Assembly (NCBI GenBank): GCA_002841945.1 | Contig: PHBI01000004.1 | Coordinates: forward strand, 62,001 to 126,000 | From: Deltaproteobacteria bacterium HGW-Deltaproteobacteria-14 | Lineage (GTDB): Bacteria > Myxococcota_A > UBA9042 > PHBI01 | DNA: 64,000 nt | Direction of reading: 5' to 3' | Shown: positions 56,979 through 64,000 of the stretch, piece after piece | Layout of the letters: each line of letters opens with the position of its first letter | Position numbering within the stretch: the first letter of the stretch is position 1 | The notes under the pieces: model-generated | Databases searched by the model: none | What the model was told of the DNA's origin: nothing | The model's input: the letters and a program-made list of their open reading frames with translations, nothing else | Position numbers and translations under genes: made by a program

Positions 56979-58340
56979 ATGAACGCCATTCACGATGTCG
57001 TCCGCGCGCTGGCCCTGGCCGCGCTGCTCGCCGCGTGCGGCGCCGAAGCGGTCGTCACGGCGGCCGATCAGGCAGACGCCACCGCGGTCGCGGACACCAC
57101 CACCGCGACGGACACGGCGGCCCCCGAGGACGTGACCGTCGACACGGCCCCGCTCGCCGACACCGCCCCGCTCGCCGACACCGCCCCGGTCGACGCCGCC
57201 GGCCCGCCCGACGCCCTCGGCCCCCTCGCCATCGCCCTCGACGACCTGTGCGAGCCCCTCGCCGCCGGCCTGTGCCGGATCTACGTCGGCTGCCGCGCCG
57301 CCACCTCGTCGGCCAGCGTCGCCGCCTGCCGCGAGCACACCGAGGCCGCGTGCCAGCTCGGCCTCGACCACGCCCGCGCGCAGGTCGCCGCCGGCGCCGT
57401 CGTCTACGACCCGGACGCCGCCCACGCCTGCCTCACCCGGGTCGACCTCGTCGACTGCGGGCCGATCGACGCGATGCTCGCCGAGCTCGGCGCCGAGTGC
57501 CGCGGCGTCTTCGTCGGGACCGTCGCCGCCGACGCCCCGTGCGCCGCCGCCGGCGACTGCGCCCCCGGCCTCTACTGCGCGCCCGACGCAGGCGGCGCCT
57601 GCCCCGGGAGCTGCCAGCCGCCCCCGGTCGCGGGCGAGAGCTGCGACAACCGCTTCGCCCCGTGCGCCGCGGGGAGCGTGTGCGACCTCGGCGTCTGCGT
57701 CCCCGAGCAGGTCCCCCTCGACGCGCCGTGCGCGTTCGGGGACCAGTGCCCCGCGGGCGCGTTCTGCGCCGAGGACGAGGAGCCGCCCCGCTGCCGCGCG
57801 CGGCGCCCCGCTAGCGCGGACTGCGACGACGACGACGCGTGCGCCGAGGGCCTCTTCTGCGCCATCGTGGACTTCGCCGACGCCGGGAGCTGCGCCGCCA
57901 AGCTCGCGCCCGACGCCGCGTGTACCCCGCTGCTGCTGGGCGCGCAGTGCGCCGACGGGCAGGCGTGCGACGGCGCCGCCGAGCGCTGCGTAGACCGGCC
58001 GCGCCAGGCGGGCGACGCTTGCGTCGAGGGCTGGGAGCCGTGCGGCGTCGCCGGCCTCTACTGCGACATCTCGAGCGACACCTGCGAGGCGCTGCCGCGC
58101 CACGGCGAGGGGTGCGGCCTCGGCGGCGCGACGACCTGCCAATACGGCTGGTGCGACGCCGCCGACGGCACCACCGCCGGGCAGTGCCAGGCGTTCGCGG
58201 CGCCGGGCGGCGCCTGCGCCGACGCCCGCGAGTGCGGCGGCCTCGACTGCGTCGCGGGCGCCTGCGGCCTCGACGCAGCCACCGCCTGCCACCCCGACCG
58301 CCGCGGCCTCGCCCTCGGCACCGGCTACGAGCTCTTCTGA
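56979..58340 (+). CDS. Cys-rich modular lipoprotein
   Basis: A 453-residue surface lipoprotein. The signal ends AALLAAC (Cys19). A Thr/Ala/Asp spacer includes three DTAPLA-type repeats (18-bp units near 57140-57190). The mature protein has about 45 cysteines in modules such as CAAAGDCAPGLYC, CDNRFAPCAAGSVC and CAFGDQCPAGAFC, probably disulfide knots, separated by charged loops. It belongs to the same class as the lipoproteins at 9131 and 12845. Its stop overlaps the next ATG (TGATG), suggesting coupled translation. The function is unknown. Confidence 0.78.
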   Translation: MNAIHDVVRALALAALLAACGAEAVVTAADQADATAVADTTTATDTAAPEDVTVDTAPLADTAPLADTAPVDAAGPPDALGPLAIALDDLCEPLAAGLCRIYVGCRAATSSASVAACREHTEAACQLGLDHARAQVAAGAVVYDPDAAHACLTRVDLVDCGPIDAMLAELGAECRGVFVGTVAADAPCAAAGDCAPGLYCAPDAGGACPGSCQPPPVAGESCDNRFAPCAAGSVCDLGVCVPEQVPLDAPCAFGDQCPAGAFCAEDEEPPRCRARRPASADCDDDDACAEGLFCAIVDFADAGSCAAKLAPDAACTPLLLGAQCADGQACDGAAERCVDRPRQAGDACVEGWEPCGVAGLYCDISSDTCEALPRHGEGCGLGGATTCQYGWCDAADGTTAGQCQAFAAPGGACADARECGGLDCVAGACGLDAATACHPDRRGLALGTGYELF

Positions 58341-58996
58341 TGCGCCGTGAGGGACCGATGACACGCACCGTTCGACCGCTCCTGGCGCTGCTCCTGCTCG
58401 CCGCGACGCCGCTCGCCGCGGCCGCCGCCGGCCCGCCGTGCAGCAACGACAACATCGACGCCCGCACCTTCGTGATCAAGCGCGGCAAACACGACGGAAA
58501 ACCAAAGGGAATCAAGAAGTTACAGCTCAAGCGCGATTTCGACCGCACGCTCCACTTCCAGGTGCGCTTCGACGCGTCGGTGCGCTACGCGACCCAGGAC
58601 CCGCAGAACCAGTGGGACTGGAATAAGCTCATGGGGTTCACGACCTACCTCATCCACAAGAACAGCGTCCGCCTCGGCTGGCGCTACAACCCGAAGACCG
58701 ATCTGGTCGAGCTCGGCTACTACGGCTACCTCGCGAAGGTGCGCAGCTCGAAGCAGCTCGACGCCATCGCGATCGGCGAGTGGGCGGACGTCGAGCTCGG
58801 GATGGACACCGAGGGGATGTACGTCACGGTCAACGGCGTCTCCCACAGCGAGACCGGCGACCTGGACCTGCCGAGCTGGCTGCCGGTCGGCACGGTGGTG
58901 CTGTCGACGGTCTACTTCGGCGGCGACGAGACGGCGCCGCAGTCGATCAACGTCGAGGTCCGCGGCATCGTCGCCGACGAGCGCTGCGTGCGCTGA
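58340..58996 (+). CDS. Secreted protein of unknown function
   Basis: A 218-residue exported protein. A second in-frame ATG at 58358 is an alternative start. The signal peptide (LLALLLLAATPLAAAAAG) is followed by CSNDNIDARTFVIKRGKHDGKPKG and a beta-rich domain with regularly spaced aromatic residues (WDWNKLMGFTTYLI, VRLGWRYNPK, VELGYYGYLA), recalling concanavalin-like or LamG-like folds without a diagnostic motif. It is coupled to the Cys-rich lipoprotein by TGATG overlap, so the two may act together at the surface. Confidence 0.7.
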   Translation: MRREGPMTRTVRPLLALLLLAATPLAAAAAGPPCSNDNIDARTFVIKRGKHDGKPKGIKKLQLKRDFDRTLHFQVRFDASVRYATQDPQNQWDWNKLMGFTTYLIHKNSVRLGWRYNPKTDLVELGYYGYLAKVRSSKQLDAIAIGEWADVELGMDTEGMYVTVNGVSHSETGDLDLPSWLPVGTVVLSTVYFGGDETAPQSINVEVRGIVADERCVR

Positions 58997-59003
58997 CGGC
59001 GGT

Positions 59004-60083
59004 TCAGCCGACGCGGTCGAGGACGATGATGACCGGGTGGAGCCCGCCGAGCTCGACCACGCGGGCGTGGCGCACGGTGAACGCCGGGTGCTCACGCAGC
59101 GCTTGGTTGAAGGCGCCGCGCTTGTAGACGAGGAGCGACACCCGGGCGTCGGGCGTGGTGATGGCCGGCAGCGCCGCGAACAGCTCGCCGAAGAGCTTGG
59201 TGAAGCTCATGTTGGGGCCGATGCGCTTGCCGAAGGGCGGGTTGGACACGACCGTGTCGAAGCGCCGCCCGGCCCACACGCGGTCGGCCTCGCGGGCGTC
59301 GCCGACCCTGACGTCGCCTGTGTGACCGGCCGCCGCCAGGTTCGCGAGCGCGCCGCTCACCGAGCCCTCGCTGGTGTCGCCGCCGGCCACCCGGACCCCG
59401 GGCCAGCGGGCCTTGGCCTCGAGCAGCAGCGTCCCGCCGCCGCAGAACGGGTCGAGCAGCTCCCGCGGCGGGCCGGCGGGCTCGGGCCGCGCGAGGTGGA
59501 GCAGCGCCCAGGCGACGTTGCCCTGCAGCGTCATGTGGGGCAGGTAGGGCCCGGTCCGGCGCCGGGACAGCGCCTCGCGGGTGAGCTGCACGCCGACGGT
59601 ACACCGGTCGTCGCGGACGTCCACCCGCAGCTCGACGTCGTAGGCCTTCAGCGACACGGCGCGCCAGGCGCGGTCGCGGACCCCGGCGCCGGCGACGCGC
59701 GCGACGTCCTCGCTGCTGAACGGGTGCTGACCGGTGCGGGTGCTGGTGGCGCGGAAGCTGACGTGGTCGGGGGCCAGCTCGGGGACGTCGAGGGCGGCGA
59801 CCTCGGCCTGGATCTGCGCGAGCGCGTCCCTCGAGTCGGGGGCGGCGAGGGTGAAGGCGTGGACCGGGCGCACGACGTGGTGGGCCGAGCGCAGCCGCAG
59901 CGCGAGCGCGGCCAGGACCTCCGGGGTGGCGTCGGCCTCGACGGCGGCCCAGCCGGCGAGCCCGTGGGGGCGGTGCTCGCCGCGGACGCCGGGGACACCG
60001 GCGGCGGCGGCGAGCCGGCGGAGCTCCTCGACGACGAGGTCCTCGAGGCCGCGGTTGGTGGTGATCTCGAGGCGTGCGGTCAT
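59004..60083 (-). CDS. THUMP-domain RNA (guanine-N2) methyltransferase
   Basis: A 359-residue class I methyltransferase. The N-terminal 165 residues are a ferredoxin-like/THUMP RNA-binding region. The catalytic domain starts at PHMTLQGNVAWALL, has DPFCGGGTLLLEA for SAM and SNPPFGKRIG as the NPPF active-site motif. This matches the Trm14/TrmN and RlmL-N families, which methylate N2 of a guanosine in tRNA or 23S rRNA. Because it lacks the second methyltransferase domain of RlmL, a tRNA-type enzyme is more likely. It is convergent with the secreted-protein gene. Confidence 0.86.
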   Translation of the reverse strand: MTARLEITTNRGLEDLVVEELRRLAAAAGVPGVRGEHRPHGLAGWAAVEADATPEVLAALALRLRSAHHVVRPVHAFTLAAPDSRDALAQIQAEVAALDVPELAPDHVSFRATSTRTGQHPFSSEDVARVAGAGVRDRAWRAVSLKAYDVELRVDVRDDRCTVGVQLTREALSRRRTGPYLPHMTLQGNVAWALLHLARPEPAGPPRELLDPFCGGGTLLLEAKARWPGVRVAGGDTSEGSVSGALANLAAAGHTGDVRVGDAREADRVWAGRRFDTVVSNPPFGKRIGPNMSFTKLFGELFAALPAITTPDARVSLLVYKRGAFNQALREHPAFTVRHARVVELGGLHPVIIVLDRVG

Positions 60084-60134
60084 GGGCGCAGCCTGCCCGA
60101 GTTCGCGCGCCTCGTCGCCAAGTCTCGCTCGCGG

Positions 60135-60974
60135 CTAGTCGATCGGCTTCATGCCGGCGCTCACGCAGCGGGGCTCGGGGTCGCCGGCGAAGACGAGCCA
60201 GGCGTCGCCGGTGCGCACGAGCCAGCCGGCGTCGCGGCGGACGACCGAGAACGCGCGGTGGTTGCGCGGCGCGTCGGCGAAGGCGTCGAGGTCGAGGGCC
60301 GGGGTCGTCTCGACCCTGCCGCCGGCCCGGACGAGCTTGACGTCGGGCCCGACGAGCGCCTTGACGGCGGGCTCGTAGCCGCTGTGCAGCGCCATCAGCA
60401 GCTTGTGGAAAGCCCGCTCGGCGGCTGCGCTCGGGCCCTCGGCGGCGGGGGTCGGGATGAGGGCCTGCTTCTTGTCCCGCGCGGCGGTGCGTACCCGGAA
60501 GCGCTGCTCGGCGGGGAGGAACTCGAGGTAGGCGGCGTTGGCGGCGACCCAGCGGCGGCGGTCGTCGGAGGTGGCGAAGTCCTGGCCGGTCATGTCCTCG
60601 AGGCGCGAGGAGAGGAAGCCCGCGACCTCGCCGGTGCTGCGGAGCCCCTCGGGGGGGGCGTCGAGGAAGCCCGAGAAGGCGCGGACCACCGCGGCGTCGG
60701 TGCGCACGGCGTCGAGCAGGTGGACGGCGGTCCACGCGAGCTGCGGGTGCTCCTTGGCGAGGGCGACGAGCGGGTCGACCGCGGCCCGCCCCGTCGAGAG
60801 CAGGGTCCACGTCGCCCGCTGCCGCACCTCGGGCGCGGTCGCGGGGTCGGCGATCTCGGCGACCCGGTCCCGCACGAAGTCGTGGGCGAGGTCCTGCCAC
60901 GCCGACGCCACCCCGGGGGCCAGCGTGAGGGTGAGGGCGGCGAGGATGAAGCGAGCGGTGAAGGGCATGCGCAT
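60135..60974 (-). CDS. Exported HEAT-like helical protein
   Basis: A 279-residue protein with a signal peptide (MRMPFTARFILAALTLTLAPGVASA) and a helical mature region. The first half resembles two to three HEAT-like helical pairs (ATAPEVRQRATWTLL, HPQLAWTAVHLLDAV), with TGQDFATSDDRRRWVAAN, a pattern seen in exported HEAT proteins. The second half is a mixed domain without a recognised family. The second ATG at 60968 is an alternative start. It follows the methyltransferase direction but is 51 bases upstream of it and may be co-transcribed. Confidence 0.65.
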   Translation of the reverse strand: MRMPFTARFILAALTLTLAPGVASAWQDLAHDFVRDRVAEIADPATAPEVRQRATWTLLSTGRAAVDPLVALAKEHPQLAWTAVHLLDAVRTDAAVVRAFSGFLDAPPEGLRSTGEVAGFLSSRLEDMTGQDFATSDDRRRWVAANAAYLEFLPAEQRFRVRTAARDKKQALIPTPAAEGPSAAAERAFHKLLMALHSGYEPAVKALVGPDVKLVRAGGRVETTPALDLDAFADAPRNHRAFSVVRRDAGWLVRTGDAWLVFAGDPEPRCVSAGMKPID

Positions 60975-60978
60975 GGCC

Positions 60979-61224
60979 CTATGAACGCACGAGTCGCTCG
61001 CGGGATCCAACCGCGACGCGCGACGCCCGCGACTCGCGCGGCGCACGCCGCAGCCCACCCTCAGGGCGCCAGGTCAGGGTGAACGGTCGCGGCGTCGACC
61101 GGGGCGGGTCGGCCCGCAACCAGACGCGCCAGAGGCTCCGGATGAGGAAGTCGAGGAGATCGCCGCCCTCCCCCGCCTGCCGGAAGAGCCGCTCGACGTC
61201 CCTCCAGAACGCGACCAGGTCCGA
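60979..61224 (-). pseudogene. Unassigned open fragment downstream of the transposase remnant
   Basis: An open minus-strand frame reading LVAFWRDVERLFRQAGEGGD and then LLDFLIRSLWRVWLRADPP, in a different frame from the transposase start. It has the look of coding sequence for a helical protein but no start of its own and no family I can name. It may be the frameshifted tail of the element or of a neighbouring lost gene. Confidence 0.3.
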
Positions 61225-61354
61225 GGACCTGCGTCCTCGGCCTCTCCCAGCGGCGCCTGCGCCCGAGGCGCTCGAGGCTGTAGGCGCCCAGGTCGGGGAA
61301 GCCCAGCTCGGCCGCGCCGCCCGTCCGCCGCAGCAGCGCGAGGCCGGCGCCCGG

Positions 61355-61729
61355 TTTGCCGGCGAGCGCGCTCCCGCGGTCCTGCTCGCGCCGCCGCTGC
61401 GAACCCGTTGGGTCCACCTTGCCGACCGCCGTCGCGAGCAGCGCATCCGCCCGCAGGCTGTCATGGTCGTTGAGGTCCTCGTACCCCAGGCTGAGCCTCA
61501 AGATGCGCTGCCGCACCAGGTCTTCGACGGGATGCTCGACCAGGTCCGGGCGACGGTGGTCGACGAAGCAACCGGCGAACCGGTCACTGAGCCCAATGCG
61601 CTGGTCCAACTCGCCGAGCAGCATCGCCCCTGCATCCTGCGATACTCGGCCAGCGTCGAACGCCGCCTCCACCGAACGCCTTCCGCGGGCTTGGAACTCG
61701 AGAATCTCCGGTCTACACTCTGTCCGCAT
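61355..61729 (-). pseudogene. IS1380-family transposase remnant (N-terminal part)
   Basis: The first 125 residues match the start of IS1380-type transposases: MRTECRPEILEFQ, EAAFDAGRVSQDAG, VDHRRPDLVEHPVEDL, LGYEDLNDHDSLR and ALAGK. After that the similarity stops; the frame runs open to 61061 but as non-homologous sequence, so the catalytic core is missing. A short AT-rich stretch (61740-61790) on the start-codon side may be the old element end; I could not define terminal inverted repeats. Full-length members have over 400 residues, so this copy cannot transpose. Confidence 0.8.
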
Positions 61730-61894
61730 CGGGCACCTGCGTGACTTGTTTCAACACCATGATATTACAGGTAAACATCCCAATGCGCCTTACACATCGT
61801 GAGAGATCCGGGCTGGCATTCTCCTGGGTCGCCGTCAGTTGATTCACAGCTCCGTCACACGCAAGATGCTGGCGGCCCACGACCTGGGGGAACC

Positions 61895-62443
61895 ATGGCG
61901 ACGAAGCTCCTGCGTTGGGTGCTCGTGCGGCTCTCGATATGCGCCCTCGGGGCGGTGGCCGCCCTCGGGTGCGCCGACGACGGCGCGACCGCGCAGGACG
62001 CCGCGACCCTGCTCGGCGACTGCCAGCGCCCGAGCGGCGCGGAGGTCGCCCATCGCGTCATCTTCAGCGAGAGGTTCCGCTGCTCGCCGCCCGCGACGCC
62101 CACCGAGGCCGTCGTCACCGACGCGACGAGCTGGGACGTGATGGCCGCGGAGATCGCCAACTGCAGCTCCCCCAGCACCGCCGCCGACCCGGTCGACTTC
62201 GACACCGAATACGTGGTCGTCCTCGGGACGATGGCCTTCCAGACCTGCGGCTTCGACGACGACGGCGTGACCGTCCTCGCCGGCGACGGCGGACCCTGGG
62301 TCGAGCTCGCCGTGACCGATCGCTCCGCCGGCTGCCTCGCGGCGTGCGCGTCCGGCGGCGGCTACGTCGTCGCCGTCGCCCTCCCCCGCAGCGCTGGCGA
62401 GAGCCCGAGCCTGTGCCGCCGGGTGAACCCGGGCTGCCCCTGA
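61895..62443 (+). CDS. Small lipoprotein, possibly PrcB-like
   Basis: A 182-residue lipoprotein whose signal ends AVAALGC (Cys27). The mature domain (DFDTEYVVVLGTMAFQTCG, GGYVVAVALPRS) has the beta-sandwich rhythm of PrcB C-terminal-like domains, with six or so cysteines added. The match is by pattern only. It lies between the transposase remnant and the Uma2 fragment and seems intact. Confidence 0.6.
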   Translation: MATKLLRWVLVRLSICALGAVAALGCADDGATAQDAATLLGDCQRPSGAEVAHRVIFSERFRCSPPATPTEAVVTDATSWDVMAAEIANCSSPSTAADPVDFDTEYVVVLGTMAFQTCGFDDDGVTVLAGDGGPWVELAVTDRSAGCLAACASGGGYVVAVALPRSAGESPSLCRRVNPGCP

Positions 62444-62487
62444 CCGCGAGGGATCGGACCGTCGACGTTGGCGCGCGTTGTCGGTAG

Positions 62488-62676
62488 GGCCACGTCTGGC
62501 TCGTCGACCCCATCGCCGAGACCCTCGAGGTCTTCGCCCTGCAGGGCGGCGCCTGGGTCCTCGCCGGCAGCCACAGCGGCGACGACGTCGTCCGCGCCGC
62601 CCCCTTCGACGCCGTCCCGCTCGCGCTGAGCTGGCTGTGGGGCCGCCGCCCCCCCGAGCCCGAGGCGCAGAAGTAG
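62488..62676 (+). pseudogene. Uma2-family nuclease C-terminal remnant
   Basis: Directly after an in-frame TAG (62485-62487) the frame reads VWLVDPIAETLEVFALQGG, then GDDVVRAAPFDAVPL and ends at 62676. This is the C-terminal third of a Uma2 (DUF820) PD-(D/E)XK-type protein; the N-terminal part is missing, so it is a decayed fragment. Confidence 0.7.
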
Positions 62677-62829
62677 CCGGCGAGCGCCGCCTCGGCGGGC
62701 CCGCTCGTTGACGACTACCTCATCCTCGCCGGCGCCAGCGCCGAGGGCGCCGCTCCGCTCTTGACCTTCGACCGCGAGCTCGCCCGCGAGCCCGACGCAC
62801 GGCTCCTCGAGCTCACCGGCGCGCGGTAG
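62677..62829 (+). pseudogene. PIN-domain (VapC-like toxin) C-terminal remnant
   Basis: The same frame, immediately beyond the Uma2 stop, reads VDDYLILAGASAEGAAPLLT then FDRELAREPDARLLEL and stops at 62829. This matches the last part of VapC-type PIN nucleases, including the final acidic residue in TFDREL. No start, antitoxin or N-terminal acidic residues are present. Confidence 0.6.
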
Positions 62830-62853
62830 GCGCGCGGCGGCCGTCAGGGGGCG

Positions 62854-64000
62854 TCAGAGCCCGCTGACCTCGCTCGCGAACGGGCGCTTCTCGCCGTAGC
62901 CGGTGGTCTGGCCGGTGACGTCCGTGCCCCAACACCACGTCCCGCCGCCGCTGCGGCGACCGCACACGCCGCTGGTGCCGGCCGCGATGTCGACCCAGTC
63001 CGCGTCGCTCCCGACCTGGACCGGCGAGGTCTGCTGGGTCTGGGTGCCGACCCCGACCTCCCCGTACTGGTTGCGCCCCCAGCACCACAGCGTCCCCGGG
63101 GCACGTATGCCGCAGGTCGCCTGAAACGCCCCCGCGACCGCGGTCCAGTCCGAGGCGACCCCGACCCGCGTCGGCGAGAGCTTCGGCGTGGCCGTGTTGC
63201 CGAGGCCGAGCTGCGCGTAGTCGTTGGTGCCCCAGCACCACAGCGCGCCCGCCGCGTCGATGGCGCAGGAGTGAGCCCAGCCGGTCGTCACCGTCGACCA
63301 GCTGTTCGTCGCCCCCACCTGGGTCGGCGCGTCGCGGGTGTTGGCGGTCCCGTCTCCGATGCCGCCGCCGAAGACGTAGCCCCAACACCACAGCGTCCCG
63401 TCGCTGCGCGTCGCGCAGGCGTGGTACTGGCTCGGCGCGATCGCCGCCCAGTCGGTCGCGCCGCCGACCTGGGTGGGCGTCAGGACCTGGGAGGCGGCGG
63501 CGGCGCCGAGGCCCAGCTGCTTGTTGCCGTTGTCACCCCAGCACCACAGCGTGCCGTCCGCCTGGCGCCCGCAGGTGAAGTCCCGGCCCCCGGCGACCGC
63601 GGTCCAGGCCCCGGCGAGCTGCCCCGGGGCGGCGCGCGCGACCTGGGTCCCGTCGCCGAGCTGCCCCTTGTTGTTGTAGCCCCAGCACCACAGCGTGCCG
63701 CCGCTGCCGAGGCCGCAGCTGTGACTGCCGCCGGTGGCGACGGCGGTCCAGGTGGCCGGCCCCCCGATGACCGGGCTGGCCGGGTTGCCGAAGTAGCCGC
63801 TGCTCGCGGCGGTGCCGAGCTGCCCGTTGTTGTTGAGCCCCCAGCACGACGCCGCGCCGCTGGTCGCGAGCCCGCAGGCGTGGCTCCCGGTGCCGGGGGC
63901 CCGGCGGATGGACGCCCAGCTCCCCGGGATCGGCCACGGCGCCAGCTTGTTGAGCGGGCCGCCCGAGCCGAGCGCGCCGTTCGTGTTGCGCCCCCAGCAC
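62854..64000 (-). CDS. RCC1-repeat protein, 5' end beyond the window
   Basis: The frame is open from the stop at 62854 to the window edge (about 381 residues seen). It contains eight copies of a roughly 50-residue repeat centred on LWCWG (or TWCWG) with a preceding xHxCAI/xxCG element, spaced 144-159 bases apart, as in RCC1/BLIP-II beta-propellers. Cysteines in each repeat suggest disulfides and an exported protein, as in many Myxococcota RCC1-like surface proteins. The true start lies outside the window; internal ATGs such as that at 63318 are not the start. Confidence 0.88.
   Translation of the reverse strand, partial: CWGRNTNGALGSGGPLNKLAPWPIPGSWASIRRAPGTGSHACGLATSGAASCWGLNNNGQLGTAASSGYFGNPASPVIGGPATWTAVATGGSHSCGLGSGGTLWCWGYNNKGQLGDGTQVARAAPGQLAGAWTAVAGGRDFTCGRQADGTLWCWGDNGNKQLGLGAAAASQVLTPTQVGGATDWAAIAPSQYHACATRSDGTLWCWGYVFGGGIGDGTANTRDAPTQVGATNSWSTVTTGWAHSCAIDAAGALWCWGTNDYAQLGLGNTATPKLSPTRVGVASDWTAVAGAFQATCGIRAPGTLWCWGRNQYGEVGVGTQTQQTSPVQVGSDADWVDIAAGTSGVCGRRSGGGTWCWGTDVTGQTTGYGEKRPFASEVSGL

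Overview
The window is very GC-rich DNA with dense genes on both strands, many Cys-rich lipoproteins carrying Ala/Asp/Thr/Val spacers, and FG-GAP, SUMF1, RCC1 and DUF4157 proteins. Together these suggest a Myxococcota-type (former Deltaproteobacteria) chromosome. This is an inference from gene content; no rRNA or other lineage marker is present.

Left part (1-19.5 kb): a 3-hydroxyacyl-CoA dehydrogenase; a same-strand series running sensor kinase, response regulator, P-type cation ATPase, DUF89 phosphatase; a B12-binding radical SAM protein; an FKBP lipoprotein; an orphan protein of the kind seen with contractile injection systems; a guanidine-III riboswitch in front of a Gdx/SugE guanidinium exporter; then lipoproteins with FG-GAP and SUMF1 domains and an SDR oxidoreductase.

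Centre (19.5-30.4 kb): a lipid or polyketide locus. One minus-strand operon runs fatty acyl-AMP ligase, CFA-type methyltransferase, stand-alone ACP, and a 2145-residue PKS ordered KS-AT-ACP-KR-DH followed by an alpha-oxoamine synthase (serine palmitoyltransferase-like) domain. A divergent gene encodes a 3-ketodihydrosphingosine-reductase-like SDR. The set reads as a pathway in which a PKS builds the chain, a PLP domain releases it onto an amino acid as an amino-ketone, and the SDR reduces that to a sphingoid-like amino alcohol. This is the strongest candidate for an undescribed system.

30.4-39.0 kb: one long operon hydC-hydB-hydA-(degenerate receiver)-hydE-hydG-hydF, encoding a trimeric, probably electron-bifurcating [FeFe]-hydrogenase and its three maturases. 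Two Rex-like dyads lie just downstream of a good promoter, which suggests control by the NADH/NAD+ ratio.

Right part (39-64 kb): an Ntn hydrolase; a clostripain-family protease apparently inserted between 53-bp direct repeats and carrying one frameshift; a lipase; a DUF4157 protein; a squalene-synthase/farnesyl-diphosphate-synthase fusion; topoisomerase III; a DUF695-RraB protein; a GNAT-deacetylase fusion; a THUMP methyltransferase; a patch of decayed fragments (IS1380 transposase, Uma2, PIN); and an RCC1-repeat protein cut by the window end. I recognised no tRNA, rRNA or CRISPR array.
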